Positions 17,352 to 26,926 of a stretch of 64,000 nt of DNA are shown here, in pieces (position 1 is the first letter of the stretch; every line of letters starts with the position of its first letter). The stretch is from Kuenenia sp039794105 (GTDB lineage: Bacteria > Planctomycetota > Brocadiia > Brocadiales > Brocadiaceae). The notes beneath the pieces were generated by a model. That model was not told where the DNA came from, did no database searches, and worked only from the letters and a program-made list of their open reading frames with translations. The stretch is taken from positions 7,845-71,844 of the forward strand of contig NZ_JBDIWA010000016.1 in assembly GCF_039794105.1 (NCBI RefSeq), written 5' to 3'. The translations under genes and the position numbers were made by a program.

Positions 17352-17629
17352 TTCGAAAAAATTCGTATCTATTCAGCGAAAATAATTTAGAATTTACTTG
17401 ACAGATAATATGAGAAAAGCAGGCAGCAAGTATGGTTAGCGATATATAGGGTTGCAGATGCGGTCACCGCAGTCCATAGTAAGTCTTTGCAAAGAGAGGC
17501 GCGAGGTCTGTTCAGTGATAGAATTTCGAGCCTTTGTGGTGTGTTATAGAGCGAAAGAAAAGGGTGAAAAAACCTGAGGTATAATAGATGTAGTAGATAA
17601 TTTCAGGCTAATTATACAGGTATCATCCA
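17352..17629. other. Intergenic region before the IS66 remnant
   Basis: About 280 bases with no credible gene. It probably includes the left flank of the degraded IS66 element, but I cannot place a terminal inverted repeat. Confidence 0.4.
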
Positions 17630-18408
17630 TTGACGATAGAGAATATAGACGTAGACGCAACACTCCGGAAAGTAGAGAAGCTACTTTCTGAAGAGAAAGG
17701 GCTGTCGCCGGCGGTGAGGTCAATGATAGAGTTGTTGGTATTGTTGATAACACTGCTGGCAAGACGTCTGAACCGGAACAGCCGCAACAGCCGCAAGCCG
17801 CCCTCAAGAGATCTGAATCGCAAGAGAGAAAGCAAGGCGAAGGGTGAAAGGAAGGCAGGCGGGCAAAAGGGCCGTGATGGAGTAACGCTCAAAAAGGTAG
17901 ACAATCCTGATGAGGTGGAAGTAATAAAAGTAGACCGGAGGAAGTATCCGCGCAGCAAATACAAGGTGGTAGGTTACGAAGCACGCCAGGTGTTTGATAT
18001 AAAGATTTCGCGTGTAGTAACGGAGTATCGTGCAGAGGTAGTTGAGGATGCGAAAGGGAATCGGATTGTAGCGTCATTTCCGGAAGGGGTAGCAAAGGCG
18101 GTGCAGTATGGTCCGGATTTGAAAGCGCATGCAGTCTATATGTCGCGCAGTATCAATTGATACCCTACAAGAGGATACAGGAGTATTTTGAAGGGCAGAT
18201 TGGGATACCGGTGAGTGAAGGTTCTATTTACAACCTTAACAGGGAAGCCTACGAGTCTTTGGAACCCTTCGATGTGAGAGCCAGGGAAGAACTTGCAAAA
18301 TCAGCGGTGATGCATGTGGATGAAACGGGCATCAACAAGAATGGAGACAGGTATTGGTTGCACAGTGCATCCAATAGTTTGTGGACGTACTTTTTCCCAC
18401 ATGAATAG
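17630..18408 (+). pseudogene. IS66-family transposase remnant (frameshifted, C-terminally truncated)
   Basis: Two consecutive frames belong to one IS66 transposase. The first (17630-18160) has the leucine-rich N-terminus, the basic NSRKPPSRDLNRKRES linker and the zinc-finger/DUF-like region. It shifts frame at about 18141-18147, where two extra bases break the YMSQYQLIPYKRI continuation. The second frame (from 18157) continues QEYFEGQIGIPVSEGSIYN and reaches the first DDE aspartate in VMHVDETGIN, then stops at FFPHE, where normal IS66 proteins continue for about 200 residues. Beyond this point the sequence is the receiver-PilZ remnant, so the element ends by deletion. It cannot be active. Confidence 0.85.
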
Positions 18409-18980
18409 ATACAAAAAAGGAGGAAATGAACAAAGATACGCCCTTTATTATTATGACTTCCACAGGTTCGAAAGAAAATATCAGGCATTTAAAAGAAAAT
18501 GATATTTAGCATTATCTTATATCTCCCTTTACACCAATAGAATTAAGGGAAAAAATTAATACGGTTTGCGACCCATGTCAATGGCGTACGCTCGACAGGA
18601 TAAGCATGCCGGACGCCAAGGCCATAATCCACATTAATAATGACACCATTGATGCAGACGTAATCAATATGAGCCTCGAAGGGATACTCTGCGATATAAC
18701 CTGCACAAAATCTTACAACGACTTGCTAAACAGCACCCACATCACTGTTATATTCCCTCTCCAGTTTGATAACATGCAAATAAAAATTTTATGGTGTAAG
18801 CTCCTCCGGGTAAATGTCTTTCGCTGGAATGAAGTATACTTTCCGAAGTGTACTCCGGAGCATATGAGGGTTGTTTGGCAGATAATAAAAATATCAGATG
18901 AAGATAGAGAAAAATTTGAAGAAATCTGCAGAAAAATCCAAAAGGAGCATAAGAATATAGATGAGATCAAAAAACACTAA
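18409..18980 (+). pseudogene. Receiver-PilZ response regulator remnant, truncated by IS66, with an in-frame TAG
   Basis: A continuous frame from 18426 has the tail of a CheY-like receiver domain (PFIIMTSTGSKENIRHL, then HYLISPFTPIELREKI) followed by a PilZ-like domain. It is interrupted once by TAG at 18507-18509. The phospho-acceptor half of the receiver is missing and the sequence joins the IS66 remnant at about 18408. An intact 124-residue frame remains from ATG 18606 to 18980, containing the PilZ-like part (VINMSLEGILCDITC). A GGAGG site precedes the ATG at 18426. The conserved receiver Lys of KPF is Ser here (ISPF). c-di-GMP binding is inferred from the family and not certain. Confidence 0.6.
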
Positions 18981-18985
18981 AAGAA

Positions 18986-19468
18986 TTACAAAAACTCTTT
19001 TTTTATTCTGGTAACAATTGCTTCCGGAGATTGAATAATGTCGACAACGAAGGCGTCTTCCGGTTCTTCCAATGTTTCAAACTGGCTTAAAAGAAGGTTT
19101 TCGTTCAAAAAATGCCCCTTCCGCCTATTTAACCTCTGACTTATTAGTTCCCGTTCCCCTTTTAAATATACAAACCGGACCGTTTCTTGCTTATCTGCCA
19201 AAAACCTGCGATATGATTGCTTGAGGGCAGAACAGGCAATAACGGCATGCTCTTTCTTTGCTATTGTTTTTTCAATTATTTTTTGCAAGACCTCTAACCA
19301 TGGCATTCTTTCTGCGTCTGTTAAGGCAGTTCCCTTTTTAAGATTTTCAATATTTGAAGGAGGATGATAATCATCGCCGTCGTAAAATGGCCATCCAAGA
19401 TCATCGGCAAGAAGGCGCCCGATTGTTGTCTTACCACAACCAGACACACCCATTAAAATAATAATCAT
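18986..19468 (-). CDS. gntK: Gluconokinase
   Basis: Phosphorylates D-gluconate to 6-phosphogluconate. The 160-residue protein has the P-loop GVSGCGKTT at residues 7-15, the substrate-side FYDGDDYHPPSNIENL, the ACSALKQSYR segment and the RKGHFLNENLLLSQFETLE lid, all diagnostic of GntK rather than shikimate kinase. It lies alone between the decayed zone and aspA. No other gluconate gene is visible. Confidence 0.93.
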   Translation of the reverse strand: MIIILMGVSGCGKTTIGRLLADDLGWPFYDGDDYHPPSNIENLKKGTALTDAERMPWLEVLQKIIEKTIAKKEHAVIACSALKQSYRRFLADKQETVRFVYLKGERELISQRLNRRKGHFLNENLLLSQFETLEEPEDAFVVDIIQSPEAIVTRIKKEFL

Positions 19469-19571
19469 GTATCCGTTTCGTCTGTAGTAAAAAATAATAG
19501 TAACCGAATGCCAGAGGGTGTTTTTTTCGTCATAACATTACACCTCATTTTTTAATACTTCCGCCGCAAGG

Positions 19572-20966
19572 TTAGGTCATAGACCTGGGAGATAATAATG
19601 TATCCACCTGCTCTTTCGTAAGTATCTTTTTCTCGAGGATAATTTCCTTTGCAGACCGCCCGGTTTTCATAGACTCCTTCACTACTTCCGCAGCATTTGC
19701 ATAACCAATAATTGGATTTAATATCGTAACAATCCCCAAACTTTTCACTGCATAATCCTCACACTTCTCCTTATTTACGGTAATTCCCCGCACACATTTT
19801 TCATCAAACACTTTCACGGCATTTGTAAGGATTAAAATAGAATCCAGTATTTTATGCTGAATCAACGGCATCATGACGTTTAATTCAAATTGACCCGCCT
19901 GTGCTGCAAGCATGATTGATGTGTCGTTGCCAATAACTGAAAAACACACCATCGTTAACATTTCAGGAATAACGGGATTGACCTTGCCTGGCATAATAGA
20001 AGATCCGGGTTGTACCGCCGGCAGGTTAATTTCCGCCAGTCCCGTATTTGGCCCTGAATTCATCAGCCGCAAATCATTAGCAATGCGTATCAGTTCCACT
20101 GACAAAGCACGAAGCGCCCCGGAAAATTCCACAAACGGCCTGTTGCTTTGCATGGCTTCAAAACGGTTTTTTGACGCGACAATATCCAGGCCGGTAATCT
20201 CTCTCAGATATTCAATCATCTTCGGTATATACCCTGGCGGTGTATTGATGCCGGTACCCGCAGCGCTTCCCCCTATGCCTGATTCCTTCAACGATTCGCC
20301 TGCCTTTTCAATACCCGTGTTTGCTTTCAGTAAAGTTTCTTTATACCCGGAAAATTCCTGCCCCACCCGAATAGGAACAGCGTCCTGCAGGTGCGTGCGT
20401 CCTGATTTCACAATAGTATCAAATGCATTTGCTTTAAGGTCAAATGCATCCGTTAAATCAGATACATTTGCAATCAGTTTTTTTGATGAAAGCAACGCGG
20501 CTATGCGCATGGCGGTGGGATATACATCATTTGTTGATTGCCCGCAGTTTACGTCGTCGTTTGGATGAACAACAGAGTAGTCGCCTTTTTCCCCGCCCAG
20601 CATTTCAATCGCAATATTGGCAATTACTTCATTCACATTCATATGGTGTGACGTCCCTGCCCCTGCCTGATAAACATCAACACAAAACTGTTCCTGAAAC
20701 TCGCCTTTCAATATGCGGTCGCATGCTTCAGTAATCGCCGCGCCAATTTTTCTGTCAAGTCGCCCTGTTTCGCTATTTACCATGGCAGCGGCCTTTTTGA
20801 CGTAAACAATTGCAGTGGTAAAAATTGGCTGTGACGTACAGCCGCTAATTGGAAAGTTTTCGATAGCCCTTGCTGTTTGTACGCCATAATAGGCGTTCGC
20901 AGGTATTTTCATCTCGCCCAGATAATCTTTTTCTTTCCGAAACGACATTGTTTGTTTATCGCTCAT
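19572..20966 (-). CDS. aspA: Aspartate ammonia-lyase
   Basis: Class II fumarase/aspartase superfamily enzyme interconverting aspartate with fumarate and ammonia. It shows YYGVQTARAIENFPISG near the N-terminus, the HPNDDVNCGQSTND block, SGRTHLQDAVPIRVGQE, GSAAGTGINTPPGY and the superfamily signature GSSIMPGKVNP. I place the start at the ATG at 20966 (464 residues). A longer frame from TTG 20990 begins inside the repeat end at 20983-21007 and is less likely. Aspartase is favoured over fumarase because of the N-terminal pattern, but both are the same fold. No clear ribosome binding site is seen. Confidence 0.88.
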   Translation of the reverse strand: MSDKQTMSFRKEKDYLGEMKIPANAYYGVQTARAIENFPISGCTSQPIFTTAIVYVKKAAAMVNSETGRLDRKIGAAITEACDRILKGEFQEQFCVDVYQAGAGTSHHMNVNEVIANIAIEMLGGEKGDYSVVHPNDDVNCGQSTNDVYPTAMRIAALLSSKKLIANVSDLTDAFDLKANAFDTIVKSGRTHLQDAVPIRVGQEFSGYKETLLKANTGIEKAGESLKESGIGGSAAGTGINTPPGYIPKMIEYLREITGLDIVASKNRFEAMQSNRPFVEFSGALRALSVELIRIANDLRLMNSGPNTGLAEINLPAVQPGSSIMPGKVNPVIPEMLTMVCFSVIGNDTSIMLAAQAGQFELNVMMPLIQHKILDSILILTNAVKVFDEKCVRGITVNKEKCEDYAVKSLGIVTILNPIIGYANAAEVVKESMKTGRSAKEIILEKKILTKEQVDTLLSPRSMT

Positions 20967-20982
20967 TTTGAAATTATAAGGA

Positions 20983-21007
20983 TTTTTCAAAAAACTAAAA
21001 TGTTACC
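20983..21007. repeat. Solo GTAACATTTTAG-type element end at the aspA 5' end
   Basis: TTTTTCAAAAAACTAAAATG followed by TTACC matches the right end of the 16306 element with one difference (AAAATG for AAAGTG). It directly abuts the aspA start region, so it may contribute leader or promoter sequence. Confidence 0.65.
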
Positions 21008-21055
21008 AACTATTGCCTATGTGGTGAAATGCAATGATTTCCCTCTTGCCGTCAT

Positions 21056-21736
21056 TTAAGGAAGAATCCTCGCCACTGCCTGCCAAATCGTATCTGCAAT
21101 GACATGCTCCGGCAATAATGTGTTGTTTTTTGTGCAGTCAATGGTTTTCCAATCGGGTTTCCCCTTTGCGATTTCTATAAAAGTTTCCTGCGCGGATTTC
21201 ATATGATGCATATCTTCTTCGTGGATGTCTTTCTTTGCACCGGCAAGATATTCGCGTTGCCCTTTCTTTTCTACAAGGAGATAGGCAATTTCTGCAGGTA
21301 CATAAAGCAGTATACTGAGATGCGGACGTGGGATTCCAAAAACTGTATGTTCCAGTTGGTCCAGCCATTGGAAGAATTGTGCCCTTTCCTCCGGACTCTT
21401 TATTTTTCCGCCCTGATGAGCCATATTATCACACACATACCGGTTTGATATAATTATTTTCCCCTCATTAATCCATGTCTGTATCTGATCTTTTCTTTCA
21501 AAGCGATCCCCTGCGTAAAGGATAGAGGCAAGGTACGGGCTTACAGCATCCGCTGCGCCAAAGCCGCCCCTTAAATATTTTGTAACCATTTCGGCAAAGA
21601 AGGTCTTGCCGTATTGGGGGAAATCTATAGTCGCCACGGGATATCCCTCTTTAAGCAATCTTTCGTAAAGAAGTTTTGTTTGAACCGTTTTGCCGCTTCC
21701 GTCAATACCGGTAATAACGATAAGTTTTCCCTGCAT
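21056..21736 (-). CDS. tmk: Thymidylate kinase
   Basis: Phosphorylates dTMP to dTDP. It has the P-loop GIDGSGKT, the DFPQYGKTFFAEMV segment, the YAGDRFERKDQI helix, the SNRYVCDNMAHQGGK motif and a basic lid region (KKGQREYLAGAKKD). The ATG at 21736 is preferred (226 residues) because GGAG lies eight bases upstream; an in-frame ATG at 21760 would add eight unconserved residues. It is followed by aspA, with a repeat end between them. Confidence 0.94.
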   Translation of the reverse strand: MQGKLIVITGIDGSGKTVQTKLLYERLLKEGYPVATIDFPQYGKTFFAEMVTKYLRGGFGAADAVSPYLASILYAGDRFERKDQIQTWINEGKIIISNRYVCDNMAHQGGKIKSPEERAQFFQWLDQLEHTVFGIPRPHLSILLYVPAEIAYLLVEKKGQREYLAGAKKDIHEEDMHHMKSAQETFIEIAKGKPDWKTIDCTKNNTLLPEHVIADTIWQAVARILP

Positions 21737-21814
21737 AATACATTCTCCGTATTGTGCCATTTTTATAATGGTCTTCTATCGTTTTGTAGAAAATATTTTG
21801 TTACTCCGGAATAA

Positions 21815-23266
21815 TCATCCTTTGATAACACACAACGGTTTCAACTGCGCAACTTTCTTGCTGATGCCTGCGTGTTGCACGATATCCACTACCTCCGTCA
21901 CATCCTTGTATGCCTCAGGTAGTTCCTCTTCCAGTGTGGCGCGGCTGTCGGCACGGACGAGTATCCCTTTCTCTTTCAGTTCCTGTGCGATGCTCCGGCC
22001 CTTGGCCATCTTCGTAGCCTGATTTCTGCTCATGACCCGCCCCGCCCCGTGACACGTACTGCCGAAGGTATCGGAATATGCCTTCTCTGTGCCGACAAGC
22101 ACATAGGAACAACGCCCCATGTCGCCCGGTATTAATACTGGCTGGCCTACTGCTTTGTATGCGGCCGGGGTATCGGGGTGATTTGGCGGAAATGCGCGCG
22201 TAGCGCCTTTCCGGTGAACACACAGCCGCTTTTTCTGTCCATTCACGAGATGGTCTTCAAATTTGGCGATATTGTGACAGACATCATACACCGGCGATAT
22301 CCTGGATTCCTTAGGGCCTACGTGCAATGCTCTCTCAAAGGATTCCCTAACCCAGTGGGTAATCATTTGCCGGTTGGCAAAGGCATAATTAGCCGCACAG
22401 GCCATCGCTGCAAGATAATCCCGCCCTTCGGGAGAATTTAGCGGGGCACAGCATAGCTGCCGGTCAGGCAGTTCAATATTATATTTTCCGGATGCTCTAA
22501 TCATTACTTTAATAAAGTCATCACACACCTGATACCCCAATCCCCTGGACCCCGTGTGCACTACGATTGTAATACCGTCTTTTTCGAGTCCCAATGTGCG
22601 GGCGATTTCCTCGTCGAAAATCTCTGATACGTAACCAACCTCTACAAAGTGGTTGCCGGAACCGAGGGTGCCTAACTGCGCCAGACCCCGCTCAATTGCC
22701 CTGCTGGAAACCAGTTCCGGATCTGCTCCAAAGATGCATCCCTTTTCTTCGATATGTTCTAAATCTTCCTTTGATCCATAGCCATGAGAAACCGCCCATT
22801 GTGCGCCGTTTTTGAGTACATTTTTCACTTCCTGTTGCGATAGTTTCAAATCCTTGCGATGCGATCCCACGCCGGAGGGAATGTTGACAAACAGGCTATC
22901 AACAATGGATTCCAGTTTGCCGGAAATCTCCATGCGACACAGCCCCGTGCTGAGCAATCGCACCCCGCAGTTAATGTCGTAGCCTACTCCGCCAGGGGAC
23001 ACCACTCCTTCCTCCATATCAAATGCGGCCACACCTCCGATGGGGAAGCCGTATCCCCAATGAATATCGGGCATTCCAAGTGAATGTCCTACTATTCCAG
23101 GTAGATATGCGACATTTATTACCTGTTGCAGACTTTCATCTTTTTGTATTTCCTTCATCATCGATTCATCAGCATATACGATGCCAGCCACGCGCATCTT
23201 TCCTTCCCTTGGAATACGCCAGCGGTAATCATCTATTTTTTGTATTTTGTAGTTGCGTTCATTCAT
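21815..23266 (-). CDS. rtcB: RtcB RNA ligase
   Basis: GTP-dependent 3'-phosphate/5'-OH RNA ligase for tRNA splicing or RNA repair. The 483-residue protein has the metal-ligand cysteine in GGVGYDINCGVRLL, the GTLGSGNHFVEV segment, the TIVVHTGSRGLGYQV block and the guanylylation histidine region (YVLVGTEKAYSDTFGSTCHG, then AGRVMSRNQA). GGAGAT precedes the ATG. Archease lies upstream, a pairing known to raise RtcB turnover. The target RNA is unknown. Confidence 0.96.
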   Translation of the reverse strand: MNERNYKIQKIDDYRWRIPREGKMRVAGIVYADESMMKEIQKDESLQQVINVAYLPGIVGHSLGMPDIHWGYGFPIGGVAAFDMEEGVVSPGGVGYDINCGVRLLSTGLCRMEISGKLESIVDSLFVNIPSGVGSHRKDLKLSQQEVKNVLKNGAQWAVSHGYGSKEDLEHIEEKGCIFGADPELVSSRAIERGLAQLGTLGSGNHFVEVGYVSEIFDEEIARTLGLEKDGITIVVHTGSRGLGYQVCDDFIKVMIRASGKYNIELPDRQLCCAPLNSPEGRDYLAAMACAANYAFANRQMITHWVRESFERALHVGPKESRISPVYDVCHNIAKFEDHLVNGQKKRLCVHRKGATRAFPPNHPDTPAAYKAVGQPVLIPGDMGRCSYVLVGTEKAYSDTFGSTCHGAGRVMSRNQATKMAKGRSIAQELKEKGILVRADSRATLEEELPEAYKDVTEVVDIVQHAGISKKVAQLKPLCVIKG

Positions 23267-23334
23267 AAATATCTCCGGTTTCTCTTTTGGTTATAATTAA
23301 AGCTTACTCTGGTTTTAAGAGCAGATTTGCCTGG

Positions 23335-23751
23335 CTATAAATCAAAGATAACACGTGCTCTCCAGTGGTCATTTTCCTGTATTATTGTCAGATTATGATA
23401 GGTTACTGCCTTTATCGCTGTTTTAATAACGTGCCTCTTTTCATCCAATAGTTCGCCATGTATTGTTGCCTTTAGCTGAATATCATTCATATCGTTAATG
23501 TAAAATTCTTTAAACAGCATATTTTTTATTTCATGCAAATATAATAATTCACTCAGCCAGTTTACGAGCAATTGTTCTTTGTCGATTCCATCCACAGCAA
23601 TGATACGTGTATCTTTTTTTTCGACAGTGGAGAGGTCGGCGATTATATCAAACATGGCGAATGCGGCATTTGAGAATAATTGCGGCATTGTATCTCCGAA
23701 GATATCAATACCGATGTCTGCCGTATGATCTATTAATTTGTATTTAAGCAT
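23335..23751 (-). CDS. Archease (RtcB cofactor)
   Basis: Small protein that stimulates RtcB guanylylation and turnover. The 138-residue protein has the N-terminal IDHTADIGIDIFGDTMPQLF, the ATIHGELLDEKRHVIKTAIKAVT core and the C-terminal WRARVIFDL. It is transcribed just ahead of rtcB with a gap of about 68 bases, supporting a working pair. Confidence 0.94.
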   Translation of the reverse strand: MLKYKLIDHTADIGIDIFGDTMPQLFSNAAFAMFDIIADLSTVEKKDTRIIAVDGIDKEQLLVNWLSELLYLHEIKNMLFKEFYINDMNDIQLKATIHGELLDEKRHVIKTAIKAVTYHNLTIIQENDHWRARVIFDL

Positions 23752-23834
23752 GATAGTAAGGTTGATTTTATAGCATTATTGTATGAAAATTTTTGGTTGC
23801 GGCGCGGTCGTGTTGTGCCATATAAAAAGAATTT

Positions 23835-24308
23835 TTACGGCGAAACAAAATCATGTTCCGGATGTCGTATGGTAAGCACCGGGCAGGGTGCTTTTCGCAC
23901 CACCTTTTCTGCAACACTGCCCATAAAGACATGCGCCAAACCTGTCCTGCCATGAGTGCCGAGCACAATGAGGTCCGTATTGCACTCCTTTGCCGTCCTG
24001 ATAATTTCTGCAAACGGAACCCCCTGGACAACGACTGCTTCTACGGATATCTTGCCTTGTGTTTCTTCGTTCACCGATTTAAGCAGCCTTGATTTCAGCA
24101 TATCAATCGTTTCTTCGCTTATAATATTTGTAGTAACAGGGATGTAGGGCAATTCAGGGTTATTTACGTCAAGAAATCGTGTATCCAATACATGCAGCAG
24201 GTAAAGTTTTGCCTGAAATCTCGTTGCAAGTTCTATTGCATAGGCCAGCGCTTTTTCCGAATAGATGGAATAATCAACCGGACAAAGGATGTTGTTTATC
24301 GTAATCAT
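23835..24308 (-). CDS. Universal stress protein (UspA family)
   Basis: A 157-residue USP domain that probably binds ATP: the C-terminal GTHGRTGLAHVFMGSVAEKV shows the G-x2-G-x9-G(S) pattern. The N-terminus has the usual ILCPVDYSIYSEKALAYA. AAGGGGA precedes the ATG. The role is unknown; it follows lon in the same direction after a 110-base gap containing a short tandem repeat. Confidence 0.92.
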   Translation of the reverse strand: MITINNILCPVDYSIYSEKALAYAIELATRFQAKLYLLHVLDTRFLDVNNPELPYIPVTTNIISEETIDMLKSRLLKSVNEETQGKISVEAVVVQGVPFAEIIRTAKECNTDLIVLGTHGRTGLAHVFMGSVAEKVVRKAPCPVLTIRHPEHDFVSP

Positions 24309-24334
24309 GATTTTTTCCCCTTAGATTCAGGATT

Positions 24335-24418
24335 ATTGAGGTTTTTATCTGTACAATCTGTGCAATCTGTGAAATCAGTGGTTCCGAATGTTTTTTATTG
24401 GTATGAGGCTCCGCCTCG
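24335..24418. repeat. Short 9-base tandem repeat and GAGGCTCCGCCTC hairpin at the lon 3' end
   Basis: Four imperfect nonamers (ATCTGTAC, AATCTGTGC, AATCTGTGA, AATCAGTGG) are followed by GAGGCTCCGCCTC, a short palindrome lying against the lon stop codon. No T-run follows on either strand, so it is not a typical terminator. Confidence 0.6.
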
Positions 24419-26809
24419 TTACGGTTTTGGGGAAAGAACGACGTCTATTGCCTCGTCTATTTTTTCAATATAGACGCATTGAATCTTTTCCCGGATTTCC
24501 TTATCGATTTCTTCGAAATCGTCTTTGTTTTTCAATGGCAATACAATGGTTTTTACTCCCGCCCTTATAGCGGCGAGGATCTTTTCCTTTACTCCTCCTA
24601 TCGGCAGCACGTTACCCGTTAAAGTAATCTCACCTGTAAGCGCTACCTCCCTTTTTGCAGGCCTGCAGGTAAGCAGTGAGATGAGTGCGATGCACATGGT
24701 AATGCCTGCTGAAGGGCCGTCCTTTGGTATTGCCCCTGAAGGCACATGGATATGTATTTCCGATGTGTCATAGAAGGTTTCGTCGATGCCCAGTCGTTTT
24801 GCATTACTACGAATATAGCTGAGCGAGGCTATGGCGGACTCCTGCATGATATCACCCAGTAAACCAGTGAGGGTGAGTTCTTTTTCGCCACGCATCCTGG
24901 ACGCCTCTATGAAAATAATGTCGCCTCCTGTTTCAGTCCACGCAAGGCCTGTGACCACTCCAATTTTATCTTCCTCTTCGGTTACCTGGTAAAAGAATTT
25001 TCGTGGGCCAAGAAATTTTTCAACCGTTTCCGGGACTATAATTTTTGTGACCTGCGCTTCTCCCACAATTTCTTTTGCGATTTTTCTGCAGATAGAAGCA
25101 ATTTCCCTTTCTAAATTTCTTAAACCTGCTTCCCGTGTATATTCCAGGATAATTTTGGTTATCGCAGCATCCTGAAAGTCTACAGGATAGTTTTCCAGGC
25201 CGTTTTCTTTTATTTGCTTCGGAATGAGAAACTGGTGTGCGATTTTCAGTTTTTCATCCTCGCTGTATCCTGAAAGATATATCACCTCCATACGGTCTCT
25301 TAATGCGACATGGACGGTATCAAGGATGTTTGCCGTAGTAATAAATAATACATCGGAAAGGTCAAAAGACACATCAAGATAATGATCGACGAAGCTGAAA
25401 TTTTGTTCCGGGTCCAGTACTTCCAGCAAGGCGGACGCCGGATCACCTCTGAAATCTTCTCCAATTTTATCTACTTCATCGAGCATGAATATAGGATTGC
25501 ATGCTCCCGCACGGCAGATTTCCTGCATGATACGGCCGGGAAGGGCGCCAACATAGGTGCGCCTGTGTCCCCTGATTTCCGCCTCATCTCTTATCCCACC
25601 CAGAGAGATGCGGATAAACTTTCTGCCAAGCGCACGTGCGATGGATTTGCCCAGCGAAGTTTTGCCTGTTCCCGGAGGGCCGCAAAAGCAAAGGATCGGT
25701 CCTTTTAATTTTTCTTTCAGCTTGTGCACCGCGAGAAATTCGAGTATGCGCTCCTTCACCTTTTTCAGATCATAGTGGTCTTCATCGAGAATTTTTGACG
25801 CCTGGTTAATATCGAGATTATCTACCGTTTTCTTATTCCAGGGAATATTGATAAGGTAGTCGAGGTATGTACGTGAGACGGTATACTCCGGTGATGCGGG
25901 ATTTATCTCCCTTAGCCGCTCCAATTCTTTGACGGCAACCAGTTCTACCTCCTTTGGCATTTCCGCCTTTTTGATATTTTCTTCCAACTTTATGAATTCC
26001 GCCATATGGGGGTCGTCCTCACCCAGCTCTTTTTGAATTGCCTTCAACTGTTCCTTTAAAAAAAATTCACGCTGCGCCTTCGACATTTCTTTGGCGACTT
26101 CATCGTCTATTTTACCTTTTAGTTCCCTTACCTGAATGTCTTTGTTGAGATAATGAAATACTATCCGCAACCGCTTCTGAGGATCGACCATTTCCAGAAG
26201 TTTCTGTTTTTCGTCAATATGCAAGTCCAGATAAACAGTGACAAGGTCGGCCATGATGGACGGATTGTTTATAGTATCAATCATCGGGATAATGTCCTTT
26301 GGAAGCGCTTTTCCCAGCATTGCGCTCAGTTTGAAAAGTGTCTTGACGCTTTGTATTAATACGTCTATCGTTTCAGATTTTTCCGAGAACTCCCGTAGTT
26401 CTTCGATTTTTGCCGTGCAATACGGTTCAGTTTGCGTATATTCCGTTACTTTTATTCTCATAAGGCCTTCAACAAGGCATTTTATAGTATCGGAAGTGGA
26501 TTCGAATATCCTGACAACCTTTGACGCCGAGCCAATATCATAAAAGTCTTCAGGTCTTGGAGAAGCGACATGGTATTTTAATACGACGATACCGATACAT
26601 TCATTTTTTGCATAGGCTTCATTTATAGCCGTTACCAGTCCTTTTCCATATAATTCTATTACACGGACAAGCCGGGGAAATACTATGTCATCTTTTACCG
26701 GAATAATGCTAATTATTTCGGGCAAAGGGATGCTATCGTCATTTTTGTGTAAAGTAAAAGTCGTTTTTTCCATAGACGGGTTAAGTGGGTTGTTAAATGT
26801 AACCTGCAT
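24419..26809 (-). CDS. lon: ATP-dependent Lon protease
   Basis: Cytosolic AAA+ serine protease that removes misfolded and regulatory proteins. The 796-residue protein has an N-terminal LON domain (about 25-220), a coiled coil, Walker A GPPGTGKTSLGK, Walker B MLDEVDKIG, and the C-terminal protease domain with catalytic Ser in PKDGPSAGITM and Lys in GGVKEKILAA. All parts are present, so it should be active. It is divergent from nadC across a 117-base intergenic region. Confidence 0.97.
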   Translation of the reverse strand: MQVTFNNPLNPSMEKTTFTLHKNDDSIPLPEIISIIPVKDDIVFPRLVRVIELYGKGLVTAINEAYAKNECIGIVVLKYHVASPRPEDFYDIGSASKVVRIFESTSDTIKCLVEGLMRIKVTEYTQTEPYCTAKIEELREFSEKSETIDVLIQSVKTLFKLSAMLGKALPKDIIPMIDTINNPSIMADLVTVYLDLHIDEKQKLLEMVDPQKRLRIVFHYLNKDIQVRELKGKIDDEVAKEMSKAQREFFLKEQLKAIQKELGEDDPHMAEFIKLEENIKKAEMPKEVELVAVKELERLREINPASPEYTVSRTYLDYLINIPWNKKTVDNLDINQASKILDEDHYDLKKVKERILEFLAVHKLKEKLKGPILCFCGPPGTGKTSLGKSIARALGRKFIRISLGGIRDEAEIRGHRRTYVGALPGRIMQEICRAGACNPIFMLDEVDKIGEDFRGDPASALLEVLDPEQNFSFVDHYLDVSFDLSDVLFITTANILDTVHVALRDRMEVIYLSGYSEDEKLKIAHQFLIPKQIKENGLENYPVDFQDAAITKIILEYTREAGLRNLEREIASICRKIAKEIVGEAQVTKIIVPETVEKFLGPRKFFYQVTEEEDKIGVVTGLAWTETGGDIIFIEASRMRGEKELTLTGLLGDIMQESAIASLSYIRSNAKRLGIDETFYDTSEIHIHVPSGAIPKDGPSAGITMCIALISLLTCRPAKREVALTGEITLTGNVLPIGGVKEKILAAIRAGVKTIVLPLKNKDDFEEIDKEIREKIQCVYIEKIDEAIDVVLSPKP

Positions 26810-26926
26810 TTTGCAGACCCTGTTGCAAAATCAGGTCGGAAAAGGTAGAATTCCCATGGTATTAGAGAAGAAAAAACATTTTAAAAGAATATGCGCCTTT
26901 TTGTTGTTGAATATAACACAAAAATA

